Positions 35,673 to 43,859 of a stretch of 64,000 nt of DNA are shown here, in pieces. The notes under the pieces were generated by a model. The model was not told where the DNA came from. It made no database searches and saw only the letters and a list, made by a program, of their open reading frames with translations. The translations under genes and the position numbers were made by a program. How positions within the stretch are numbered: position 1 is the first letter of the stretch; every line of letters begins with the position of its first letter. The DNA comes from Oscillospiraceae bacterium (lineage in GTDB: Bacteria > Bacillota > Clostridia > Oscillospirales > Oscillospiraceae), in the NCBI GenBank assembly GCA_015067845.1, contig SVLT01000013.1:1-64000 (forward strand), read 5' to 3'.

Positions 35673-36515
35673 GTGCTCAATACCCGTATTGCTTTCTACA
35701 CACGACCCTACCCCAGGATCAGATCCTGGTTTGAGATGATCGACGAAGCCGCCAAGCGCGGCATGACTGCCATTGAAGGCTTTACCAATATGGAGCTTGC
35801 AGAGCCGGATCCGGAAGCGGCCCGGAAGATACGGGCCTACGCCGATGAAAAGGGCGTACGATTCTGCTGTCTGTCCTGCTTTTGCAATTTTGCTTTGGAC
35901 GATACTGAGGATCAGATCACCCGGATGATGCGCTACATCGATGTCGCATCTATTTTGGGTTCCCCCTACTTTCATCATACCCTGGTTGCCGGTTATCCTA
36001 CCCCGGACTATGTACTTCAAAACTGGGATGCCCTGTTCGAAAACGCCGTACACGCCGTTCGGCGATTATACGATTACGGTCAAACCAAAAATGTCCGTCT
36101 GATCTACGAGGATCAGGGCTACATGTTCAACGGATTGGTCAACTACGGAAAATTCCTGGATGCTGTGGACCGAAATGTGGGCGTCCTGCTGGATTTCGGC
36201 AATCATTACAATGTGGATGAGGAGCTGGACGGTTTTCTGGAAGCCTATCTGCCCAGAGTTTGCCATGTCCATATCAAGGATGTTCTCTATGCCCCCACTC
36301 CGGATGGCATGCCGGATAGCCTCTACACTTTGAAAGGCAATTACTTCTGGCCTGTCGCTATGGGTACAGGCATCATGGATCACAAGAAATACATCACCCG
36401 GCTGGAAAACGCCGGTTATAGCGGACTCTATTCTCTGGAATACAGTGCGCCCAGTGATGATTCTTCCCTGATTGACGACACCATCGCCACTCTATCTTCT
36501 TGGCTAGCCCGATGA
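35673..36515 (+). CDS. Sugar phosphate isomerase/epimerase, second copy
   Basis: 280-aa TIM barrel of the same broad superfamily as the gene at 33794 but clearly divergent. Visible metal-site segments are LIYEDQGYMF, LLDFGNHYN, CHVHIKD and the terminal YSLEYSAP. The start is a GTG at 35673 with AAAGG 10 bases upstream; no in-frame ATG fits better. Last of the three-gene plus operon, followed by a terminator at 36542. Confidence 0.84.
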   Translation: MLNTRIAFYTRPYPRIRSWFEMIDEAAKRGMTAIEGFTNMELAEPDPEAARKIRAYADEKGVRFCCLSCFCNFALDDTEDQITRMMRYIDVASILGSPYFHHTLVAGYPTPDYVLQNWDALFENAVHAVRRLYDYGQTKNVRLIYEDQGYMFNGLVNYGKFLDAVDRNVGVLLDFGNHYNVDEELDGFLEAYLPRVCHVHIKDVLYAPTPDGMPDSLYTLKGNYFWPVAMGTGIMDHKKYITRLENAGYSGLYSLEYSAPSDDSSLIDDTIATLSSWLAR

Positions 36516-36541
36516 ATTGGATTCTTTCAAATACAGAAATT

Positions 36542-36567
36542 AAGACCGCCGGAACCCCGGCGGTCTT
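36542..36567. terminator. Bidirectional terminator after the sugar operon and the CobW operon
   Basis: AAGACCGCCGG and CCGGCGGTCTT with an AACC loop, followed on plus by TTACTATT. Lies between convergent transcripts. Confidence 0.85.
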
Positions 36568-36572
36568 TACTA

Positions 36573-36647
36573 TTAGAAACACAGCATACGGATCAGTACC
36601 TGAAACAGCATTACCATCAGAGAATAAAACCAGGAAACGACCATCAT
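36573..36647 (-). CDS. 24-aa hydrophobic peptide
   Basis: Minus strand ATG at 36647 encodes MMVVSWFYSLMVMLFQVLIR plus MLCF and stops with TAA. AAGGAG lies 8 bases upstream, and a bidirectional terminator begins 5 bases after the stop, so it has every signal of an expressed gene. It follows the second CobW gene by 27 bases on the same strand. One short membrane segment with one Arg near the end. Function unknown; candidates are a small regulatory subunit of a membrane protein or a toxin-like peptide. Confidence 0.6.
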   Translation of the reverse strand: MMVVSWFYSLMVMLFQVLIRMLCF

Positions 36648-36674
36648 ATCTATCACTCCTTCCAGGGAACAAAA

Positions 36675-37616
36675 TTAAAATGTGGTAACTTCCTCCACAG
36701 CAGGTGCGGCAGGCTCCACAGAAATCGCGGTCAGTACAGGGCCAAGCTCCCCATGGTACAGCACGTGCTTTTCCGCGCTGATCTTGGCTGTGACCATGAC
36801 CCAGGAACGGGATTCCAGGGACTGGGCCGCCTCATATCGGCAAGGCACGCCGCAGAACTGAATATCGTCCACACAGCAGGTCATCACAAACCGGCCCGGG
36901 GCGAACATGGCGTTCCGATCCCGGCGCAGCATGGCAACCTGGGCCTTAAAGCGGACGGTTTTGCCCTCATATTTCTGGGGTTCTTCCGTCACATCCCGGT
37001 ACCACAGGGCGTAGTCCTCATCCTTCAGCTCGATGATCGGCGCGTTGATGTCAAATGGCAGCGGATCCACCACATCGTCAAATGCCGTAGAACCGTCCGT
37101 ATAGTCATACAAAATGTCAATACGGCGGTTGGCGGCACGGGCAATTTTGTGGAACGGCATGGTATCCTGACCGGAAGTCAGACGGTTAAAGATCACCATC
37201 TGCGCCCCAACCAGCTTGTCCATCACCAAATTACGCATATTGGCGTTATAGGCCATGAAGGTGGTGGAATCGGCGAACATGACTTCCTGGGCAACTACCC
37301 ATTCCTCCGGGAACCGGGTATAGAGGTCGCCCACCATTTGCATGCCGTTCAGCTCAGCAACCACACGCTGCGCCTTGTGCTTTTTGGCAAGGTCTTTCAG
37401 TTCCTTGGTGGTCACCGTCTGCTGATCCAGGGTATACTGGAAGACATTTTGGTGGGGATAGGCGGAGAAATCGTACTCCTCCTCCCCTTCCTCAAACACC
37501 AGCAAAAGCGTGCGCTCCCCGGCATTGAAACGGGGATCTTCCAGGGTCTCCTGAATAAATTTCGTCTTACCGGCATCCAAAAAGCCGGTAAACGCATATA
37601 CGGGAATTTGTTGCAT
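36675..37616 (-). CDS. CobW-like GTPase fused to a TIGR03943/DUF1980-like domain
   Basis: 313 aa. N-terminal G3E GTPase with Walker A TGFLDAGKTKF (residues 8-18) but no CxCC metal motif. The C-terminal part (about 205-300: YEGKTVRFKAQVAMLRR ... GRFVMTCCVDDIQFCGVPC) resembles the C-terminal domain of YcgQ/TIGR03943 proteins, which usually accompany a membrane permease. The ATG at 37616 has GGAG upstream and lies 1 base after the first CobW stop. The pair suggests joint action in metal handling. Confidence 0.75.
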   Translation of the reverse strand: MQQIPVYAFTGFLDAGKTKFIQETLEDPRFNAGERTLLLVFEEGEEEYDFSAYPHQNVFQYTLDQQTVTTKELKDLAKKHKAQRVVAELNGMQMVGDLYTRFPEEWVVAQEVMFADSTTFMAYNANMRNLVMDKLVGAQMVIFNRLTSGQDTMPFHKIARAANRRIDILYDYTDGSTAFDDVVDPLPFDINAPIIELKDEDYALWYRDVTEEPQKYEGKTVRFKAQVAMLRRDRNAMFAPGRFVMTCCVDDIQFCGVPCRYEAAQSLESRSWVMVTAKISAEKHVLYHGELGPVLTAISVEPAAPAVEEVTTF

Positions 37617-37617
37617 A

Positions 37618-38733
37618 TTACACTCCAAACAGCGCGGCAACGCCGGCCTCATCCAAATTCGAACCGATCACGCAGAGCTTGCCGGTAATGTCGGCAGAGC
37701 CAGTACGCACATTGTGCTCCTCCGGTACCATATCAAAATGGATCCATGCACCATCCGCACCGGGAACAATGCCCTTAGCACGGAGTATCATGCCGTACTT
37801 GCCGGAATCCAGGGCGGTCAAAGCGGTTTCGATCTGCTCCTGTTTAAACTTCCTTGCAGTCTCCACGCCCCAGGATGTGAACACCTCGTCGGCATGATGA
37901 TCGTGGTGATGATGCTCGTGATCATGGCAGCCGCAGGAGCAATGCTCACCGTGCTCATGATGGTGATGGTGATGCTCCTCCTCATGATGATGGTGACCGC
38001 AGCAGTGGTGTTCCTCATCATGGTGATGATGACCACAGCAGTGATGCTCCTCATTATGGTGGTGATGATGCTCATGGTCGTGGTGATGACCGCAGCAGCA
38101 GTGATGTTCTTCCTCGTGCACCAGATCCGCAGCCTTCACACTCTGACCTTCCATTGCAGTGATCAGCTGCTCGCCGGTCAATTCCTCCCAGGGAGTGGTC
38201 ACCAGCGTTGCTTCCGCATTATGCTCACGGATCAATGCGACAGAATTATCCAGCTTCTCCTGCTTGATGTCCGAGGTGCGGGAAAGGATGATGGTGGATG
38301 CGGTCTCGATCTGGTTGTTGTAGAATTCGCCAAAGTTCTTCATGTAAACCTTGACCTTATTCGCATCGGCCACGGCAACGGTGTAACCCAATTCCACATC
38401 GTGGCCAGTCACCTTCTCCACAGCCGCCACCACATCGGACAGCTTGCCCACGCCGCTGGGCTCGATGATCACCCGATCCGGACTAAATTTGTCGATCACT
38501 TCCTGCAAGGCCTTTCCGAAATCACCAACAAGAGAGCAGCAAATACAGCCGGAATTCATCTCCGTAATGTTGATGCCTGCATCCTGCAAAAAGCCACCGT
38601 CAATGCCGATCTCGCCAAATTCGTTCTCGATCAACACCAGTTTCTGGCCCTTGTAGCCCTCCTGGATCATCTTTTTGATCAGGGTTGTCTTGCCGGCGCC
38701 CAAAAAGCCGGAGTAAATATCGATTTTTGTCAT
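37618..38733 (-). CDS. CobW/COG0523 metal-chaperone GTPase with His-rich loop
   Basis: 371-aa G3E GTPase of the zinc-related COG0523 group. Walker A GFLGAGKTT (9-17), CxCC metal site C63-I64-C65-C66 within MNSGCICC, and EPSGVGK. A His/Cys/Glu-rich stretch from about 206 to 281 carries dozens of histidines for metal binding or storage. The C-terminal CobW_C domain ends LCVIGSNLDE. The ATG at 38733 is preceded by GAAGGA at a rather long distance. First gene of the operon; the dyad at its promoter suggests metal regulation. Confidence 0.9.
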   Translation of the reverse strand: MTKIDIYSGFLGAGKTTLIKKMIQEGYKGQKLVLIENEFGEIGIDGGFLQDAGINITEMNSGCICCSLVGDFGKALQEVIDKFSPDRVIIEPSGVGKLSDVVAAVEKVTGHDVELGYTVAVADANKVKVYMKNFGEFYNNQIETASTIILSRTSDIKQEKLDNSVALIREHNAEATLVTTPWEELTGEQLITAMEGQSVKAADLVHEEEHHCCCGHHHDHEHHHHHNEEHHCCGHHHHDEEHHCCGHHHHEEEHHHHHHEHGEHCSCGCHDHEHHHHDHHADEVFTSWGVETARKFKQEQIETALTALDSGKYGMILRAKGIVPGADGAWIHFDMVPEEHNVRTGSADITGKLCVIGSNLDEAGVAALFGV

Positions 38734-38783
38734 GTTTATCACACTTTCCTTCAACGCCCCATAGGGTTTTATTTGATAACGCA

Positions 38784-38812
38784 ATTATACCACAAGGATT
38801 TTCAAAAATCTA
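38784..38812 (-). promoter_or_regulatory. CobW operon promoter with overlapping dyad
   Basis: Minus strand TATAAT at 38784-38789. The -35 position (38807-38812, TAGATT) is poor and overlaps the perfect dyad GATTTT-GA/TC-AAAATC at 38797-38810, a good place for a repressor or metal sensor. No Zur consensus was recognised. Confidence 0.45.
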
Positions 38813-38832
38813 CATTTCCGGCAAATAAAAAA

Positions 38833-38854
38833 TGACGCTCCGACAGAAGCGTCA
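38833..38854 (-). terminator. Rho-independent terminator of the sipL-like transcript
   Basis: TGACGCT and AGCGTCA with an 8-base loop; on the minus strand it is followed by TTTTTTATTT. Confidence 0.85.
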
Positions 38855-39000
38855 AATTCGTACCCAAAATCCAAGCTGTTCGACAAAAAACGATTGCTTT
38901 CTTCGTATGCCATGGGTTACCATGGCAACAGGTGAGCATTTACCCCCAATGCGACACGCTTGCCCAACCGCCGCCGCGTCTCTCCCACGCGGCGGCGGTA
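38855..39000 (-). other. Structured untranslated region after the sipL-like gene
   Basis: No ORF with a ribosome site. It holds a 13-bp GC stem (38967-38979 with 38987-38999) and a TGCCATGG/CCATGGCA hairpin near 38919-38938, before the final terminator. It is either a structured 3' UTR or a small RNA; no known RNA family was recognised. Confidence 0.45.
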
Positions 39001-39008
39001 TTCAATCA

Positions 39009-40508
39009 TCAGGATATGGGAATCAGCAGCATCTGTCCGTTTTCCGGTTCATCCGCCAGTTGATTTGCTTCCCGGATCGCTTGAACCGTTGAGCCATAAT
39101 CCTTTGCGATCGACCACAAGCCCTCATCACCGACACGTCGCAAAATGATGGACGGACGGCTGGGATCCGCTTCCTTCATTTCCCCAATCTCCAATTCCGA
39201 CACCATGGGAATGGACTGTCCGGAATAGACCTGCACCGTCATGGGATATGCGCTGCGCAACGCAAAACCATCTGTGCCGGGCGTATCTTCAATTGCCATG
39301 GGAAATCCGGGCCACAGCTGAATTTGGTTTTCAGGGGCGGTGGAAAACGGCACAGAGCTTTCAAAGCGAACCGTATCACCCATCAGCATATTTTCGCTAT
39401 TACGGAAAAGGGTCTGGAACTGGCCATCCAGGGACAGCTCTGCTGTTTCATTACCCATGCGAAGTGTGGGATATTCACCGTACACCCGGGCAGATTCCAA
39501 GCGATCTGCATCCGCTTTCAGCATGCCCGTTACCTGCATTTCCATTGCTGTATTGTCCAACAGGATGGGAAGCTGCATCTGCTGAATTTTAGGAAGGATC
39601 TCCCGTTTGGGACTGTACGCATCCTCCACAACATCCAGCATCATGCGGTCGAAGATCACATACTGTGCTGCGACACCAGCTCGCAGATGCATTTGCCCAT
39701 TCTCCGTCTGCTCCATCTCCATAGCCGTCATAACCGGCATCACCCATGCACTGGCGCCGGGTGCATAATCCCCGTCCAGCTCCGTAAACTGGGAGAACGG
39801 GATCTCCGTCTTCCAACTGGCGATCTCCCCCTCCGGCGTCAGATATTGCATCTGCACATCCATCCGGCCCCGGAAAACCAGACGGTTACCAAGGACTTTC
39901 GACTCTGTGATGTAAGGAATCATGTCATAGGCCAGGATCTTCTGAATTTCCGGGATATTGCCCGGAATCGGCATGGTCTCATCCAGCTGCACCTGTTTTT
40001 CCCCGGCTTCTATGGGTAGCTCCACGGGATAACTCCTCGTCAAAAGCTGCACATCCTCTGGCAGCTCCCCGGGAATGGGAAGCTCCATGGCTTTTTTTCT
40101 ATACGCCTGGGCAAAGGTATCCACGCTGGCGCGCATCATGATCTTCCGGGCAGAGATACCTCTGCTGTCCAGGCTGGACAGCATGGGGTTCAGGATCATG
40201 ATTCCATCGTCCGCCTGTTCCGGGAACTCCCAACGGCAGGTCATGGGGATCCACGCATCCAAAACTCTTGGCTGTGTTCCGTCCTCCGGGGCATACATAA
40301 CCCAGGCCATAACGCCGCCGTTTGCCCCCATGGATGTACTGCGCCACTCCTTACCCCGCATCAGTACCTGCCCCCAGCAGCCAAGTACTTTGCCGATATC
40401 CGGGTAAGCATCAGGCAAGCGGATCTCCTGGGTCTGCTCCTGGGTATGTATCTGACCGTAAAACGGCTGTATACATTGCAGTTGTTTATTGATAAATTTA
40501 ACTTCCAT
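39009..40508 (-). CDS. SipL-like spore protein (DUF3794 repeats and LysM)
   Basis: 499 aa. Two to three DUF3794 units (about 1-420; e.g. LPIPGELPEDVQLLTRSYPVELPIEAGEKQV, IPGNIPEIQKILAYDMIPYITESKVLGNRLVFRGRMDVQMQYLT) and a C-terminal LysM (about 450-497, LWSIAKDYGSTVQAIREANQL). This is the architecture of SipL, the Clostridioides difficile partner of the coat ATPase SpoIVA, where LysM mediates the contact. The ATG at 40508 has GGAGG 10 bases upstream. Expected mother-cell expression during engulfment (inference). Preceded by a 49-aa membrane peptide. Confidence 0.8.
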   Translation of the reverse strand: MEVKFINKQLQCIQPFYGQIHTQEQTQEIRLPDAYPDIGKVLGCWGQVLMRGKEWRSTSMGANGGVMAWVMYAPEDGTQPRVLDAWIPMTCRWEFPEQADDGIMILNPMLSSLDSRGISARKIMMRASVDTFAQAYRKKAMELPIPGELPEDVQLLTRSYPVELPIEAGEKQVQLDETMPIPGNIPEIQKILAYDMIPYITESKVLGNRLVFRGRMDVQMQYLTPEGEIASWKTEIPFSQFTELDGDYAPGASAWVMPVMTAMEMEQTENGQMHLRAGVAAQYVIFDRMMLDVVEDAYSPKREILPKIQQMQLPILLDNTAMEMQVTGMLKADADRLESARVYGEYPTLRMGNETAELSLDGQFQTLFRNSENMLMGDTVRFESSVPFSTAPENQIQLWPGFPMAIEDTPGTDGFALRSAYPMTVQVYSGQSIPMVSELEIGEMKEADPSRPSIILRRVGDEGLWSIAKDYGSTVQAIREANQLADEPENGQMLLIPIS

Positions 40509-40568
40509 ACGGTTCACTCCTCCCACATTCCTACCAAACTATATGCGCCAGGGACAAGTTTATGACAA

Positions 40569-40718
40569 CTATTTTTTCCCGTTGCACCAAAATCCCAGTG
40601 CCATGATCCCCACGCCTACACACCAGCAGAAGAATGTGGATTCCAAACAGCAGCCGATCAGCAGGCCAAAACCGAAGGCCATCAGCGCACAGCCACACAG
40701 TTGGTTTTTTCGACACAT
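40569..40718 (-). CDS. 49-aa cysteine-rich hydrophobic peptide
   Basis: Minus strand ATG at 40718: MCRKNQLCGCALMAFGFGLL, then IGCCLESTFFCWCVGVGIMALGFWCNGKK, stop TAG. Glycine- and cysteine-rich with two hydrophobic segments. The ribosome site GGGGG and a TGTTTTTC spacer lie in and after the 3' arm of the hairpin at 40724-40755. It precedes the sipL-like gene by 60 bases on the same strand. I recall similar small Cys/Gly membrane peptides in Clostridia, but know no function; a spore envelope role is inferred only from position. Confidence 0.65.
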   Translation of the reverse strand: MCRKNQLCGCALMAFGFGLLIGCCLESTFFCWCVGVGIMALGFWCNGKK

Positions 40719-40723
40719 GAAAA

Positions 40724-40755
40724 ACACCCCCTGCACAAAACTATGCAGAGGGTGT
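40724..40755 (-). terminator. Terminator hairpin of the PBP transcript, overlapping the next gene's ribosome site
   Basis: 11 of 12 bases pair between 40724-40735 and 40744-40755; the minus strand continues TTTTT and then the ATG of the 49-aa gene. Confidence 0.75.
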
Positions 40756-40762
40756 AATTTTA

Positions 40763-42127
40763 TTACATGATTTCCCGGCAGGCTTGCAGTACTTTTTCCA
40801 GTACTGGTATACAGGTCAGCCGTCCGTAACCGCCGTTTTCAATGGTAACGATGAACGCCAGAGGATAACCTTCATCCACCACAAAACCGGTGAACATAGC
40901 GTTGGGTTTTTGATCACCGCCAACCTCCGCCGTGCCGGACTTAGCGCAAACGGAAAAACCGGCAAATTTCTCATCGCCGTAGTAGTTTTCCACATTATTG
41001 CGCATCAGCTCTTGCATTTTCAGCGCCGTTTCAGTGGACATGAGGCGTTCAAATTCCCCTTGGTCCGCCTGATAGGTGGTAGTCGATCCGGTTTTGATAT
41101 TGTCCACCAGATACATCTGCTGGGCAACACCGTCGTTGGCGATCGCGCCCACAAGCGTCAGAAAACCGGCAGGATTGATCAGATCCTTATGCTGACCGAT
41201 GGCACTCCAAGCCACAAGAACATCTGCCTGATCCGCAGAGTCCATGCTGCCAGCCGCCGTCGTGATTCCGTCAAACTCCACACTGTCAAGTATGCCAAGC
41301 TGTTGTGCATATTTCTGCAGACGCTTGCCGCCGATCTGCTCCGACACCTTTGCAAAGGCGCAGTTGCAGGAATTCTTAAAAGCTTCCCGGATGTCTTGAG
41401 TTCCGTGGACGCGCTCGCAGGTCACTTTGTCAATACCGTACTCCACCTCGCCGGTGCAGACGAACTCCTGGGTCTCAATATCCTCGATACATTCCAGCGC
41501 CGCGATCATGGTGACGATCTTAAAAATCGAGCCGGGGGTATAGGTGGACTGGGTAAATCGGTTGACGAACACGCCTTCGTAGGCATCGGTGGTATCTCCG
41601 GCAATATCCGGCACATTGTCCGGGTCGTATGTGGGCGTGCTGACAGCGCAGAGTATCTCGCCCGTTTCATAGTTGATGATCGCAAGGGTTCCCTTGTAAT
41701 CTCCCATGGCTTCCAGAGCGGCCATCTGCAGTTCGGCAGAAAGAGTCAGCTGTACCTGTCCTCCCACGCCGCCATAGGCATACAGCCCGCCGAGGGGGTC
41801 AAACCCCGCAATTTCCTTGGCATAATGGGACAGCGCCGGGGCGCTGATATTGCCCTGCCTGTCTCCAAGCCAGTGCAATGTTGCACTGCGCAAAGACGGG
41901 ATATTGGCATAGGTTCTGCCGTCAGTCAGGTCTAAGAGAAGATTGCCGTTTCGGTCGGCGATCTGGCCGCAGCCGATGTTCTCCGCGTTATAAATATGGG
42001 GCGAGCCGGCGGAGTGAACCCATTTCCCGGAATTGATCAGGTAATCACCCAGGAAGAACATAACGCCAAGGGACAGTACCAGCACCAAAACCAACAGCAC
42101 CTTGGCCCGTGACATCACTCTATTCAT
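40763..42127 (-). CDS. Penicillin-binding protein, transpeptidase (PBP2/PbpA type)
   Basis: 454-aa class B-like transpeptidase cross-linking peptidoglycan. One N-terminal membrane anchor (VLLVLVLVLSLGVMFFLGDYL). Catalytic motifs: S200-x-x-K203 (SIFK), S253-C-N255 and K396-S-G-T. Shorter than FtsI/PBP2 (600-700 aa), as in the PbpA branch that pairs with an FtsW/RodA-like gene. The ATG at 42127 has AGGTG upstream, inside the end of the ftsW-like gene. Its partner polymerase is the next gene upstream. Confidence 0.92.
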   Translation of the reverse strand: MNRVMSRAKVLLVLVLVLSLGVMFFLGDYLINSGKWVHSAGSPHIYNAENIGCGQIADRNGNLLLDLTDGRTYANIPSLRSATLHWLGDRQGNISAPALSHYAKEIAGFDPLGGLYAYGGVGGQVQLTLSAELQMAALEAMGDYKGTLAIINYETGEILCAVSTPTYDPDNVPDIAGDTTDAYEGVFVNRFTQSTYTPGSIFKIVTMIAALECIEDIETQEFVCTGEVEYGIDKVTCERVHGTQDIREAFKNSCNCAFAKVSEQIGGKRLQKYAQQLGILDSVEFDGITTAAGSMDSADQADVLVAWSAIGQHKDLINPAGFLTLVGAIANDGVAQQMYLVDNIKTGSTTTYQADQGEFERLMSTETALKMQELMRNNVENYYGDEKFAGFSVCAKSGTAEVGGDQKPNAMFTGFVVDEGYPLAFIVTIENGGYGRLTCIPVLEKVLQACREIM

Positions 42128-43838
42128 CCGATTCACCTGCTTCCTTCGCCTGTCGGACTGCAAAACTTGCGTTTTGCCGGGTATCCGCCGCTTTGATGAA
42201 AGCCAGCAGTCCCCACGCTCCGATCATACTGGATCCACCGTTGGATACAAATGGGAATGTGACGCCTGTCAGGGGCAGAACGTCCACCGTACCCAGTACA
42301 TTAAAGATGGTCTGCACCAGCAGGATTCCTGCAGCAGTACAGGAGCCGATGGTATAAAAGCTGCTCCGTCCGATGCCTGCCATCCGCAGAGAAAACAGCC
42401 CAAGGGCTATGATGCAGATCACCAGCATGACCGCAATAAGAATACCCCATTCTTCTGAGACGGTGGCGAAAACCATGTCGGAATCCGCCGCAAAAATGCG
42501 GCTCATCATGCCGTTTCCTGCACCGAGACCGAACAGTCCGCCGGCAGCAAGGCACATCAGTGACCGGGTCTGCTGATAGCCTGCGCCAAAGGGATCATCC
42601 CAAATGTGCCGCCAGCTTGCAAATCTGCGCAACGCATGGGGCGCAATTCGCAATACAAGGACGCCGGCAAAACCAAGAGAAGTACAGGCCAGCGCTACCG
42701 TACCGATGCTGCCGGAACGCAGGTAGGCGATCAGCAAAAAGGCAACAAAGAAGATAAGCGCAGTACCAAAGTCATTCATCACCGCAAGGCACAGACAAAT
42801 GGCAATGGTATATCCGATGAACAGAATCAGATTCTTCTTATCCAGGATGCGGTCCATGGTGGACGCGCCCATGAACACGAAGCAGACCTTGCTCAGCTCC
42901 GAGGGCTGAATGGACATACCGCCGATGAGCAGCCAGTTTCGTGCGCCATTATAGGTCTTGCCGAACACCAATGTGATCAAAAGCAGGCCGATACCGGCGA
43001 TACCGGCGATATAGCGCATTTTCTTCGCCCGTTCCAGATCCCGGAGGGCCCAGCCGACGGTCAGAAACAGCACCACGCCAATAAGCATGGCGATCAGCTG
43101 CTTGGTCATCTCTCCCGGCCTCACCGCCGCAATGGCCGCCATACCCATGGTACACATCAGAAACGCCAGAGTCTCCACCTCAAAGGAGGGCTTTTTGATG
43201 CAGAGGTAGAAAATCAGCAGGAGCCATTGTGTGATCAGAATACCGGCAAACCCGGTAAGGATCTCCCCGGCGTTTGCACCGCCGCAGCGCATCAGATAAC
43301 TGACTGCACAGAAGCATTGCAGCAGAGACAGCAACAGCAAATTCGCCAAGCTGTCTATGGGCAATGCCGCTTGTGTGCGCAGCTGCGCCAAGCGCCCCTC
43401 CTGCCGCTTATTCATGGGCAGGATCTTCATGTGCACACCGCCAATGGTGATCACATCCGTCTCGTCCAGGGGCGCGATCTCCACCCGGCGTCCGTTGACA
43501 AAAACGCCGCTTTTTGAGCCGGCATCCGCAATGCTCCAGCTTCCGTCGTCATATCGAGTCAAAACCGCATGGTTTCGGGAAATGGTGGGCACATCCACCA
43601 CAACATCGCTCCGGCGATGCCGTCCGATGACATTCTCCCAATGGGTAATGGGCAGTTTCCGTTCATCCTCCAAGCAGAGCCACGCCCATATTTCCGGCTC
43701 ACGGCGGAATGTCAAAAGGGGTCGGATACACCGAAACAGCAGCAATGCGATCAACGCAGGGGCCAGGTAGCGCAAAATGGCCTGAAAGACCTGAACATAG
43801 GTCTCGTCCGCGTTATAAAAATAGGCAAGTATGTCCAT
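42120..43838 (-). CDS. FHA domain-FtsW/RodA (SEDS) fusion protein
   Basis: 572 aa. An N-terminal membrane helix (about 20-40), a cytosolic FHA domain (about 65-145: VIGRHRRSDVVVDVPTISRNHAVL ... SKSGVFVNGRR) and a SEDS peptidoglycan polymerase with ten or so helices and the conserved GARNWLLIGGMSIQPSELSK and PLTGVTFPFVSNGGSS motifs. FHA domains bind phosphothreonine, so the glycosyltransferase may be controlled by a Ser/Thr kinase. The ATG at 43838 has AAGGAGG 8 bases upstream; a GTG 3 codons earlier is too close to it. Overlaps the PBP gene. Confidence 0.92.
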   Translation of the reverse strand: MDILAYFYNADETYVQVFQAILRYLAPALIALLLFRCIRPLLTFRREPEIWAWLCLEDERKLPITHWENVIGRHRRSDVVVDVPTISRNHAVLTRYDDGSWSIADAGSKSGVFVNGRRVEIAPLDETDVITIGGVHMKILPMNKRQEGRLAQLRTQAALPIDSLANLLLLSLLQCFCAVSYLMRCGGANAGEILTGFAGILITQWLLLIFYLCIKKPSFEVETLAFLMCTMGMAAIAAVRPGEMTKQLIAMLIGVVLFLTVGWALRDLERAKKMRYIAGIAGIGLLLITLVFGKTYNGARNWLLIGGMSIQPSELSKVCFVFMGASTMDRILDKKNLILFIGYTIAICLCLAVMNDFGTALIFFVAFLLIAYLRSGSIGTVALACTSLGFAGVLVLRIAPHALRRFASWRHIWDDPFGAGYQQTRSLMCLAAGGLFGLGAGNGMMSRIFAADSDMVFATVSEEWGILIAVMLVICIIALGLFSLRMAGIGRSSFYTIGSCTAAGILLVQTIFNVLGTVDVLPLTGVTFPFVSNGGSSMIGAWGLLAFIKAADTRQNASFAVRQAKEAGESDE

Positions 43839-43859
43839 TTGCGCCACCTCCTTGGTTCT

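Noticed and set aside
37890..38115. Repetitive CAT/GTG DNA as a mobile or regulatory repeat
   Set aside because: It encodes the histidine-rich metal loop of the CobW protein in frame.
38855..39000. SRP RNA, 6S RNA or tmRNA
   Set aside because: The region is structured, but none of the conserved loops or ends of these RNAs is present.
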